Positions 48,901-60,300 of a stretch of DNA of 64,000 nt are shown here, in pieces; the stretch's first letter is position 1; the number at the start of each line of letters is the position of its first letter. A program made the position numbers and the translations under genes. Source of the DNA: Trogon surrucura (taxonomy: Eukaryota; Chordata; Aves; Trogoniformes; Trogonidae); contig CM036617.1 of the NCBI GenBank assembly GCA_020746105.1, forward strand, positions 172,946,412 to 173,010,411, given 5' to 3'. Below the pieces are notes generated by a model. That model did not search any database. It was given only the letters and a program-made list of their open reading frames with translations, and had not been told where the DNA came from.

Positions 48901-51900
48901 TGATTTTATGCTGGAAGGAACACAGGGAGATGGAAATTGGCAGCTAACATCTGCTGACATTTCCTAGTCTCCTGGTAGTTCAGGACAAGGATCATTTTCT
49001 ATACCTGTTCTTGTAAGAGAGGTCACAATAAGACACTGATCCTAGACTGGAGTTGCATGTGAGTGTAAATACAGGATAGCAATAGTAAAAGAGAGATCTG
49101 CTCCCTACCACTGTTCAGGGGATTTTCATGTCAGAAGACAACCTGCAATACTCAGTGATGTTGCACTGAAAATAAGTCATCGTATCATAGGCAGCAGCAA
49201 CACAGGACTGCAAGCTATGTTCTGGGTCACAGAGGCTGTTTCTAGTCCATTATATAACCCCTTTCACTAACACATCTTTAAGAACCCTAATTTTTTTTAA
49301 AGACAACATTTCCCTGCAATAAATTCAGGGAGGAATTCTGGGCTGTGGAGTGGTTTGAATGAAGCACTGCTGCTAAATCCAACAACAGCTGTAAACATCC
49401 AAAGTGAACAGCTTCCAGATCATGATGTTAAAGCAGAGAAACAACTGTCAAATGGGCATTGAAGCAACATCTGCAAGACAGAAAAATTTCTTTCGTGGAG
49501 CCAACCACTAACAAATACTTCCTGGGTGAACAGGAATCTGGCACCGCCTGGCAGAAATCATTTGAGAGGGTAAAAACCAGGGCTGGAGCAGCTCGAGGGG
49601 AAGCTGTTTGTCGTGCACTCTGGTCTGGGAGCAGAGGGAAACCTGGAGGCTGTTAGATTTGCAGCAGACGCAGGGAGGAAGAGTGATCGTGGTTAGGGCA
49701 GCCCTGGTAACCCAGCTTCAGCACACGGCTCCCTCCCTCCCTGCCCCCCTCACGTTTGCGTATATGCCTTGGCACATCACATCAGCGTATCTTGGTCACC
49801 ATCTGTGAAGTGGAGATAATAACACCTCTTGTCCACATGTCTATTTAGGTTGCAAATGCTTCCCAACAAAGACTCTCTCTTACTTTGTTTACCAACAGTA
49901 TGTAGTACGCGGGATCGGTCTTGTATATGGATCTTGGTCACTAATAATCATTATTTTAATAGTGATTATAAACACAGTAATTATCTGATACAAATCTAAC
50001 AAAAACAGTCAAGCTGGTTTGGTTTTGTTTTTAGCAGGATTGTTATGCTAAGTACGTGAGGCCACAGGACTCAGAAACACAGAGTGGTTTCACCTCTTGT
50101 GGAGGGGCTGCTGGTGAGCTCTGGCTGCACGCAAGATGCACCTGAAAATGCGATATGGATACATCAGCAGGCAACAAATACAAGAGTGTTCAGCCAGTGA
50201 TTACGTCCGACTGTCTGAAATTACCATCTTCTATTCACTGTCCCTTTGCAGAGTGACCTTCATATGAAGGTCCACAAAATGGGAACTCTGATATGTTATT
50301 TTATGACAATCTCGTAAGACAAATAAGCAAAGAACATGCATTACAAACAGAACAGACCATATCTTTTTCTGATTAATTCACTCACCTCTTTCACTTTAAC
50401 AATAGCAAATGACCAGGAATACCAATTCTTCCTCATTCCAGATAATAGATTTGATATCTTCGTGGTGTAGAGCAGAAGTTAAAACAGTACTTAAGAATTC
50501 TAGCCTCGCACTAAAGCCCTCTGGGGTTTGCATAAACTCTGCTGAAACTGCTAATTTTAAAAATTGCTACGATTAATTTTTTTTTTAATAAATGAACTCC
50601 CAAAGTGACATATTTCAAACATAAAATCTTAATATTCCTTTCTAGTGAAGTGTGTCAATGTTCACAGGGAAAGAGAAGGAAGCTCTGAGCTAATTTTTAA
50701 ACCCAAGGGAGTATCAACAGACAGCCAGCTGCCAAGGCTTTTTGCTTGATCTCTTGCAAATTCTCTTCAGCTATACATGGCCAAAATGTGTCATGTGCCA
50801 ATCTGAAATCATGTTGGAGGAAATGGTGGAAAGGGTCTCCTTTTCATACTCCTGGCAGGCTTATGTCAGAAGGCTGTGAGGGATAACTGTTGCTATTTAT
50901 AGGTAATCCCCTTTTTGAAAGGTCACCCTTCATTGTGTGTTTGTTTTGACCTGTGTCTATCCAAAGATCATTCTCCTGCAGCTCATCCCTAATGAGTTTT
51001 TTGACAGCAAGTAAAAATTAAATAAATCATGCCATAAAGGAGTAGATAGTGTCTGTTTTACAGCTGACAGCCCAAGGAATGCATAGCACTCACATTGTCT
51101 CCTGTGGTTTTAATTACAACGTAGGCAAGTTTATTTTGCTTGGGTGTTTTGAACAACTTTGCTATCTTTGTCCAGGAGTGGGCACCTACTTAACATGTTG
51201 TACGTTCTTGATAATAGGATGTTTAGGCACTGATTCACTTCCCTTATCATGAGCTACTCATGTGCAAGCACAGTCACTTACCAGCCCAACAACTGTAGCT
51301 CACGGGGAGCCAGAGAGCAGAACAGCACCTGTTCTGCATTTCCCAGTGTTTCTGATTCTAGGAAAAAGAACTAAACAGCTACCATATTATGAAGTTAAGC
51401 TTTCAGTCTTTCCATATATTTGATTGGCCATTCTGAGCTGAAAGCTGACTGCTTTTCCTACTTTCTGCTGGGCTGCAAGTTGGAGGAAGCAAGTAAAGCG
51501 ATGACAGCACCGAGACCTAAAATAAGAGAAGCACTGAATAGAAGAAAGAGAAAAGCATATTTTTATGGAAAGTGGTGCACAGCAGTACACCAGCACAATG
51601 ATACTTTCTTTATTTTAACACCATAAAATTTCAATTAAAGCAACTGAGAGGATTGTCACTGTGGCAAGAGGTCGGTGCAGAGACGGAGAAATATGGGAGG
51701 GGAGGGGAGATAAAACAGGATGAGGCTTTGTGAAAGAAGGAGGCCAATGTTACCTGAAAAGAAATAGGCAGGGAATTTAAGAAGATACAACTTAAAAGCA
51801 CAGAAATAATGTATAATGTTTCTTTCAGCAAAAAAAATCTCTTGTGCTGCTACCCTTCTTAAAAGAAAGAGGTGAAGGTAATGAGTGAAGCCTTCTCATC

Positions 51901-53907
51901 GCACTTCTGAGAGTGGGTAGACAGGGATGTGGGTTGGCTTTCCTCGGGATCGACAGTGCTGCCTTTTGCTGAGCTTTATCATCATGTCAAGCAAAATGGA
52001 GCACACTACTGCAGGGAAGGCAAAATAGCTTCAGGTTATGCAGGGCTGTGCCAGAAGTTGTTCTCAGTGCCATTATTGTGTCTTTTCTCCTGATTAAATT
52101 TTGAATATAGATGGCAGGGTTTGTTCCATGGAAAATAATGTCTAGACTGCAGAGGTGGACAAGGGAATTGGTGATCTCACCAGGGCCACCACAATGAAGC
52201 TAATTCTGTCACATATACTGCAGGTTCTTTGTTCTTGCTGCTCATTAAATAGGGCCTGGCTTAGGGGCAATCTTTACATTTTCAAACTGTTTAAACAATT
52301 AAATCATTAATCAAAGCAACAACTGTGTTAAAGAAAACAGAAAGCACTGAAGTTGTTTCTCAAAAGAAATTGAAAGAATTACAGAGATCATGTTTGAACA
52401 GGAAAAACAGGACTATGGTTCTTGGACTATTCGTGTAAATGACTCATCTATAGAGGGGAAAAAAATTAACTTGTAAATGTCTGATTACTGGATCATGATT
52501 TTAGCCAGCTTCCACTAGTTAAACTGTTATTTCCAAGCTTGCTTTATGGATCTCCACACCCAAATCCCATTTTATTTCAACACACATGCGGATTTAACTC
52601 CATCACATTTGTGATTTAAAGTGCTCTTCTAGATACTGTGTGGTTGGAATTTGAGTTTAGATAGGGTTCACCTCACCTAACTTCAGTCCTGTAAAATTCA
52701 AGCATCTAGTCTGAGATTGTCATCTAGGTTACTTGAACAGACAGTGCAGAGAAAATTGTCCCTCTAGAGGGTTCATCCCATCTATTTGACACGCTTAATT
52801 TTTGATTATATGAATCATCCTTTGGAAATGCCTGTACCTCTCAACTAACTAGAGGGAACATACACAGCCCTTTGAGAAGACACTTGTCTCTTAGAAGGCT
52901 GAAGTCCTATCTCCTGTAGACACTGTTAAACCAATAAACCCACATCAGGGTTGCCTGCATTTTGGATCCAAGAAGAGTGGAGAGAATGATGTTGTAGGCC
53001 CAGCACTCTCATGCCTGAATTGACAAGCAGGGATGAGATGGGAGGTGATGAGTGCTCCCAACTGCAAACTGCCTGTAGGAGTCAGAGGTCAGCAAGAAGG
53101 ATATGTGATGTGCTGTACTTTCACCTTATATTACCTCCCTGCTGGTGGGAGGAAGGAGACAAACTAGAAATCTCTAAGCAAGCATCAGTCTAGTTTTCAT
53201 TTTGTCTGAATTAGTCTTAATTTTAGATAGCTCGTAATTGTGACAACCATACCTCAACGTTAACGAACGGCTGCAGTTGAAGAGTGTGTCACAAAATGTG
53301 ATATCATGCAATAAGAGCCCATATGACCAGCAACAGGGCCTTGCTCTTCCACCTGCCAGTACAAAGCTTGTGGAAGATTTTTCAAGACAACTTCAATAGA
53401 CAAAGTCATTAAGCAGCTCCAAATCAAGTTAATGTAGATATAGTGCAGCTTCTTCTCATTAAGATCACTGTCTGTCTCTCATTCTGGAAGGTTTTTTTCA
53501 CCATGGGTGCCAGCCATGACTTCAGGAATTATGTCTTCATTTTGTCTTTCGCTGTCAGAAGCTCCTTGCAGACAAGGGAATGTTTGTGGGAATATCCCTC
53601 AACTATTCCCCCAGGGTAAGATCGTGTGACTAGCCAGAAATCTACTCCACATGTTTTTGCCTGTGTTTAATGGGTCATCTTCCACTGGCGTAGTAGAATA
53701 ACATTATACAGGTTATGTCTCATACTCTCAGGCAGTTCTTAGTATATTCCACTGGTTTTGTGTGCTCTTCCACCCAATCTTTAATACAAGTGGGGTAAGA
53801 GATGTTTTCTTTTAATATTGCTTCCAGTTTTTTAACAGCCACCCACTTAGAATGAAGTTGGATGATTGCAGGACTTTGTTTGTCTTCCTCTAATGGAAAA
53901 AAAAAAC
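39975..53907. other. Unique DNA, 13.9 kb, no gene assigned
   Basis: No host exon or transposon recognised. Contains a 29-bp imperfect tandem duplication at 41762-41819, a G-rich run near 41836, a 16-A run at 47961-47976, and open frames up to about 135 codons (45285-45686 and 46894-47301, plus strand) without family resemblance. A good 5' splice-site-like string, CGGTGAGTAAA, lies at 43013-43023, but I cannot pair it with a convincing exon. Confidence 0.45.
41762..41819 (+). repeat. 29-bp imperfect tandem duplication
   Basis: Two adjacent 29-bp units, beginning AGAAGACAGT, differ at three or four positions. The divergence suggests an old duplication in a purine-rich patch. Confidence 0.9.
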
Positions 53908-54929
53908 TGCCTCAGAGACCTGCAGATGGTGGTTGACTTTGAGTTGTTAAAGTGCCCAACAGGGAGCCCTTCTCATCAAGAATACAGTTCTGGTTTCCTG
54001 GTGTCATAGAGCAAAGCCTGCTTCAAAATGAATCAGGTTTTCTCCCTTCCTCTAGCAAATGGAGAGGACTATTTAACCAAGAACAATGTATTTTCTGGGT
54101 AACACATAAATGTTTCAAATGGCCCAGAGATTTTCATAGGATTGTACTTCTCAACAGGCAGACAAAGCATCTGTCACTTTTCCATTATTGCCAGTTTAAG
54201 CTAGAATCACCAGTGCATTGCAGGCTTTGGGGCAAGCAACACCCAAATATGCTGATGGTCATCTAATTGAGAAGGTAACTGTGAAAACCCTCTGTTGGTT
54301 TTGTTAGTTTTTTGCAGAAGATTGCTTATATTTTTTTTTTAACTCTGTTGATATTTCAGGCCCTTAGATTCACCCATTTTGAAATTTTGTGCAGCCCTCT
54401 GGCTGTGTCCCCTTTCCCATGGCCAGTGAATCAGTTACAGTTTCAAACAGAGAGTTTAGTTCCTTAATGTGTTCTTCAGAGCTAAGCTGTGATTTGGTCT
54501 TTCCTGTGGAGCAAAACATCTACATTTCCCCAAGTCTTTGACCTTTTAATCCCTGCCCCTGTGTGGCCACCTCACATAGCTGCTCTCATCACATGGAAGG
54601 ATACAGAGGACACAATTTTAAACTTGCTGAATTTCCTCACATCCGTGCAATACTTAGGTCATGAAACAAGCTTGGCTTTACCTCTCAATGTCACCAGTGG
54701 GTGGATAACTCTATTGAAAGATTACTCTCACAGAAATTGCAAATCATTCTTATTCTGCCATGAAAAGGATTTCTGTTTAAGGAAAGGATTACAGTACTTT
54801 ACACCTCAAACCATTTTAATTTCATGCAACGAGCTTTTATCATTCACTCTGCTGTCCAGTGCTGAAAACAGGCAAACAAAAAAAGCTTTATCTCACCTCC
54901 CTGTAATCCCATGGTCTTGTAACAGATGA
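53908..54929 (+). pseudogene. Decayed endogenous retrovirus pol fragment (class I-like RT/connection)
   Basis: Pieces resembling the reverse transcriptase of class I (gamma-like) endogenous retroviruses appear in the right order on the plus strand. A first segment in one frame holds CLRDLQ and SPSHQEYSS (to about 53991) and meets a stop at 54007-54009. A second frame, open 53952-54266, carries KWRGLF and CFKWPRDF (54111-54134), the block just before the catalytic loop. A diverged catalytic box, YADG followed by HLI, lies at 54248 in a third frame; the second Asp of the YxDD motif is gone. A further stretch in the second frame, open 54489-54929, has PAPVWPP (54552-54572), SGWITLL and TPQTIL, matching the connection region before RNase H. 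About 60-70 codons between the box and PVWPP seem deleted. Frameshifts, stops and a lost catalytic residue make it dead. No gag, env or paired LTR was found. Matching is by eye only. Confidence 0.5.
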
Positions 54930-54983
54930 GGCAGAGGAGATGTTGATCGGGTGGTGTTAATAGATCTGTAACAAACACAAATA

Positions 54984-55030
54984 TAAAATAAAATAAAATA
55001 AAATAAAATAAAATAAAATAAAATAAAATA
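54984..55030 (+). repeat. (TAAAA)n microsatellite
   Basis: About nine tandem TAAAA units (47 bp). It begins 55 bp after the last recognisable retroviral relic sequence. Likely length-polymorphic. Confidence 0.95.
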
Positions 55031-56331
55031 TCCCAAATTTTCTAGGGCCTACTTGGTCTGTAGTTCATTCACGAAGGAGATTTATTCCATCTCACTTAAT
55101 CTTCATCAATATTCCACAGCATCCCCTATAGTAGAAAATTATACCTTTGGTTGTTTTCATATTATGTCTCAGAATGCCTTTAAAGTGCTGGAAATCTACT
55201 GGCAATTTTTCTAGATCTCTACAGATCTTCTTAGAGTGCTTTTAGAAAATACATTGAAGCTTGGGGCATGATTCACACATTTCTTAGTGTTTTCTTTAAT
55301 ACTTAGCCTCATACCTGTACAAAGCTGAGCACTGCCCAACCTCTACAACCATAGGCATCACAGAACAAAATTTTGGTATCTTGCCTCTCTATAAGCAATA
55401 TTCTCCACCTTTCTATAGACCACTATGAAATGGAGAAAGGAGGAGACAGAAAGTTCTTGCATTTTTGCATTGACAAGAGGTACAAGCACACAGAAGCTGA
55501 CTTATATACGGGCTTTAACATTTTGCGCAACAGCTATAATTAGAGCTTCTCAGTAGATTTGATTTTAACACCCTTTGTGATTTTTTTCCCCCCTCCAGGT
55601 TCCTTGCATAACATTAAGCAGCTCTGTAATAAAGTTGCATCGTTACAAAACAGTAGCTGCACTCTGCCTTTATACACTGTGGTCGCCAGTCACCAGCTAA
55701 ACGTGAATCTGTTGTGTCTTTCATAGCTCTGCACATTTTGAAGAAACATTGAGTTCAAGTTTAAACTGATATTATTAAGAATGGCAGGTCTCATTTTTAA
55801 CCATCCGTTCATTTGAGAATGCTATTTTTTTCCACTACCTTATAGAACCAAGTGCAGTACTGCTTGAATTCAGTTTTCTTCATGGTGTTGTGGCCACAGC
55901 AAGCCCAGAGGAATAAGTGGACTGGTCATAATTTCTGTGCACATCTATGCAGGTCACATCATGCTGCCATTCCACTTCTGTTTTGCTTCTGCATGCAGAC
56001 AAGGTAGTGAAGTCCGCGAGACTTTCCCTCCCCAGTGCTCTCAGGGACCACGACTCTTATAACATTTGCTTCAGTGCCCGACTACTTAAAAGAACTGAGT
56101 GATGGTGTGACAAGCCATATATACATTCACAAACCAAAAAAAAACCCCCAGAACTGATGGATTTAATTTTGGGTTTACCTAGCAATTTTTTTTTACAATA
56201 AGAGGAACTAAAAGACATTCAGCTCATTAGTAAATGGTATATTTATTGTACCAGGAATACAACCATTTTTAATAGGCATAGTTTTGGACTGGGGAAAGGC
56301 AGCTGCTGTTTGAAGCCATATCTCATGAACC
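55031..56331. other. Unique DNA between pol relic and LTR
   Basis: No gene recognised and no continuation of the retroviral pol relic could be seen. There are no open frames over 60 codons here, which argues against any coding exon of size. Confidence 0.5.
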
Positions 56332-57076
56332 TGTCATGGGTTTGAGTCTGGTGGGGTATTTTTGGCAGCAGGGGGAATGACTGGGGGGAATGACTCTTGC
56401 AAAATTTCTAGAGCTTCTCCCAGCCCCACGTAAAAGTCAGACCTGCTTCTGGCCAAGGCCAGGCCAATCAGCAGCCCTACAGTCAAGGTCTGTAAGAGGC
56501 AAAACTTATTGGACCACATGCTCTTTTTTTGTCTCTCTTGTTATCTCCTTCTGTCCTGTCTTTTGTGTTGGGGAGTTTTCTGTTTGGAGAAGGGGGCGGA
56601 AAGAGGAAAGCAAAGAAGCACGGTCAGTGAGCAAAGGGCAGGGGGAAGAAAGGTACCAAAGCAGAGAGTTTCCCCAGAGCCTCATGGTGAGTGAGATGAC
56701 AGGGAGATGATTGCCTGAAAACTGAGGGGATCAACCGCAGTGAGAACATCCAGGGAGCAGCAGTACATGGAGAATTCCATGCCAGGCGGGAAAGACAGTC
56801 CATGCAGGAGTGGAGGACATGTCTGAAGTGACCCATGACCCTGAGGTTGATTCCACATTGGTGAGATGAACTCACATGTAGGGAGAGGTTTGCCTCCCAT
56901 GAGATGGACACCACACGGCATCAGAGAAAGTCTGCGAGAAGCCCTTTTTCCCCGAGAAGGAAGGATTGCCATGGGCAACAAGCAATGGCCAGACAGACCA
57001 CACTCCCCACCTTCTGCCAGCCTTGCACCTATGGCAGAGGAGGAAGTATCCAGGAAGAAGAGAAGGGGAGGAAGTG

Positions 57077-57084
57077 TATTTAAG
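57077..57084 (+). promoter_or_regulatory. TATA-like box of the ERVL LTR
   Basis: TATTTAAG, a common retroviral TATA variant, in the last third of the LTR. Initiation would be expected near 57105-57110. Whether it still works is unknown. Confidence 0.5.
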
Positions 57085-57155
57085 ATTGGGTGGTTTATAT
57101 TTATGAATTCCTCTCACTGTCCTACCCTGATCTAACCGGTAACTGGTGGTGATAA

Positions 57156-57161
57156 ATTAAA
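57156..57161 (+). promoter_or_regulatory. Variant polyadenylation signal ATTAAA in the ERVL LTR
   Basis: ATTAAA about 75 bp downstream of the TATA-like box and 206 bp before the LTR end. It is the commonest natural variant of AATAAA. It fits an R/U5 border near 57180. Confidence 0.45.
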
Positions 57162-57367
57162 TTTATGTTTTCTCCCCAAATCTACTGCTTTTTGCCTGTG
57201 ACTGTAAGTGGTGAATGAACCCTCACTGTCCTAATCTCAATCCTTGAGCCTTTTTAGTTGAATTTCCTCCCTCCCTATGCCTGTGGGTGCAGACACAGGG
57301 GGAGGAGTGAGCAAGTGGCTGAATAGTTCTGTGTTGTCGACCTCAGCAATCAGCTCAAATCATGACA

Positions 57368-60300
57368 GAAGCATTTAAAAAAAAATGGGAGACTAAGTAT
57401 ATAACCTAGATTAGACCCAATCACCCTAAACTTCCATTGGCTTATAGTTACATTAGTAACTGTTGTCCTCACTGGAAACATCTGAAACCAGTGACTAACA
57501 AAAAATAATTGCTATGGAGAATAAATTCAATCAACAGAAGCCATTGTATAGAATCATAGAGTCAAAATCTAAAGTTGTACATCCACATGTGACCTGAGGA
57601 AAGTGGGCATTTATATCCTTGTTTGACAATAGAGAGCCAAAGGCAAATTTATTCATCAAGATTTCAGATTTGTGCTCTGGGAGGAGATGAAGAGGACTCT
57701 AAAACTGCCTATATCTCTCCATTGACTCCAGTTACCACCTTACTTGTAGCCTCCAGTACTAGGGAAAGAGGGAAACTCTGTCCTGTGCTTCAGTGTGCAG
57801 GTCTTCAAAACATAATGATTTTGGTCAAAAAGTTATATTGATCTAAAAAGTAAATTATGACAAAGTTAGATAGTACAAGGCATCAGAAGATAAAACAAAG
57901 ATATATAGGCAAGCAGCCTAAGTAGAAAAAATAAATTAAAATAAAAAATAATTTAATTATAACCATGGAAAAAATACTTATCCCCTGTATAATTGTTACT
58001 AAATTTGGGCATGTAGCATGTGACAGTATAAAAGGTGCTAAAAATCTTGTCTTAGAGCCTTTGTAAGATTTTTTCCATGAAAGGATGAAGGAACAGGAGC
58101 ATCTATACTCTACACGAATATGATTCCTTACTGGAAATAGAATGAGTATCCCATTGATTTTTAATAAAACTTAGTCATGCAAGTGCTTGACATTATGTCT
58201 GTTTTGTCAAGGGAAGTCAGCTAAGAGATCCCTGGAGTAACTCCATACAGGATGGTATTTCTTCTCAGAGCAATGCGTTGCTGCATGAGGATGCTGGCTT
58301 AGGTCCCAAAACCCAGACTTGAGTTGTCCCTGCACATTGTGCCATAGGACAGAGCATGGTATGCCTGTCCCAACTCCCTTTAAAAATAAGTTTTATAATT
58401 CCCAAGTCACTGAGGCGGTCTTCAAGATGATTCCTCTTGTCTTCACACAGCGAATCACATGAAAGCAGAAATGCAATTTTACCTTGTCATGGATGTCTAA
58501 ATAGCTTCAGGATTTTTATTCTTTCTCCAAGTTTATTATATGAGTCACATATGAATGAATTAGAAGCTCTCCCAACTTATAGGATCTCTTGTTGCTGTCC
58601 AAGTGGAAATAGAGTCATTCATTTCCTAATACAAATAGTGATAAAACAAGTGGTTAATTGCTGTTAGAGATAGACCTAATCACCAGGAGAAAGTTGCGAG
58701 TAAACTGCACATATTTGTCACCATTTAAACAATTCAAATTTTACCAGCAGTAAAAAATAAGTATTTGAGACAGTCACAGTGAATTTTGGGTTTTATTGTG
58801 TTTTTTTTTAGGAACGATGGTGTTACTTGGGATGCTACAACTTATCTTTAAAAGAATAAATTGTGTGTGTAAATACAGGTGTAATAACTCTGTAGCTTTA
58901 CAAGTGAAGAGCTTTAACTGGAAATCTTGGCTTGTTCTAAGAACATATCATAAGTCATTCTATGTTTTTGAACAATACAAAATGGTCTGTGTGATAATAC
59001 AGAAATACAGTCTCCAGTCTGGAGATCTGGTTGAATTTTCGTGTGTAGTTTCAATCACGGCAATAACGACAAGACAAGCTAGAACAACATTCGCTCAGAA
59101 TGCAGACGAAAAACTTATCGTGTGGAAGAGAGATTCTGCAAAACGTAAGCAGGAGAGGTGGAAGACGCACCATCACTTAGTCTTCATCCCAGCAACGCAA
59201 CCTACGTAGCACATGAGCAGTTGCATCACAGCCGTTGCTGTGGTGCCCCAATCTATTGCTTTTGCCTCCTACAGAATTCAGTATTGCACAACCCCAGCCT
59301 GTAGCAACATACTTCTACTCGGATATCCATACATTGTCCTGTCAGCTCAGTAACTGCAGTGTGCACTAACCTACAGTAGAAAAGAAAAAGAAAAATGTTA
59401 CAGATGTGACACGAGAGACTGAAACACTAATGAGACTGGGTGTTTATTTCGTTCCTTCTAACTTGTTACCTAATTTTACTCACGTGTTGGCTGTTTACCA
59501 GACTTGTGCTTCAGAATGCGGTTAGACTTGTCACAAATCTTTGATCCAGACTTATCACAAAAGAGAAGTGATATAGCTTTGGTCCCAGAGCTAGGAAGCT
59601 TTTCTACAATATTTGTTTGTTATCACTTCAGTAGTTCGGTAGTGGTTAACGTTTGGCTGAACTTCCTATGGCAGAGAACCTGCTTAAAGAAATATTGCAG
59701 CAAGGACTAAAATTCTAGACCTCCTTTTTCCTTATTGTTATGGTGACAAACAATGGCAGATATATCAGAATGCGTCTGAAGGAAGGAAAATTGCACAAAA
59801 TTTCATCCTTCTATTTAGTCCTAGAAACCAAAGAAGGAAAATCAGAGGCAATGGAAGCGAGTGCAGACATTGTATCTATTTAGTCCCATGGGCAGTGTGC
59901 CATGATGACAGACACTCTTGTAGTGCAGCTTTTGCACAGCAGTTCATGTTTCCCACAGACTCTATCATTTCCACACAGTCTTTCAGGCACTCAGCGATTT
60001 TTCAGGATCAGATCCTTATCCATTTTCACATGCCGCGTTATAATAAATCCTCTGTTACAATGTTTTGTTAGCTCACTAGCAAATGAATCGAAGTGTGGTC
60101 TGTTTCCTCTGTGAAGTACTTGATGCATTTGATGCTCTGTGTTCATAAAAATGCATTCCTCCACCTTCATGTAGGTAGTCAAATTCATGAACCCTGATGC
60201 TTATACAGAAGTAATTTGAAGCCTCCTGCAGAAAGTGATGAGATACACAGCTGTAGACTTAAAATCTTCAATATGGCCTGGAAAAGCTCATGGGAGGTTT

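Larger units (their letters stand above)
56332..57367 (+). mobile_element. ERVL-type solo LTR, about 1.04 kb
   Basis: The block starts TGTCATGGGTTTGA and ends TCAAATCATGACA. These are near-perfect inverted termini of the kind shared by avian ERVL LTRs, with a GTTGTCGACCTCAGC segment just before the end that is also typical. It is flanked by GAACC (56327-56331) and GAAGC (57368-57372), a 5-bp target duplication with one mismatch, as expected for ERVL. A TATTTAAG box at 57077 and an ATTAAA at 57156 set the plus orientation, with a long U3 (~770 bp), short R (~70 bp) and U5 (~190 bp). No primer-binding site or retroviral gene adjoins it, so it is a solo LTR left by recombination. Several open frames inside it, on both strands, are not genes. 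It bears no structural link to the pol relic 1.4 kb upstream, which looks class I. Confidence 0.85.

Noticed and set aside
56334-57135. Several open frames (60-106 codons) on both strands
   Set aside because: They lie inside the ERVL-type LTR, which is non-coding, and overlap one another on both strands.
57550-57565. AGAATCATAGAG as a CR1 3' end
   Set aside because: Only one degenerate unit, with no CR1 3' UTR sequence on either side.
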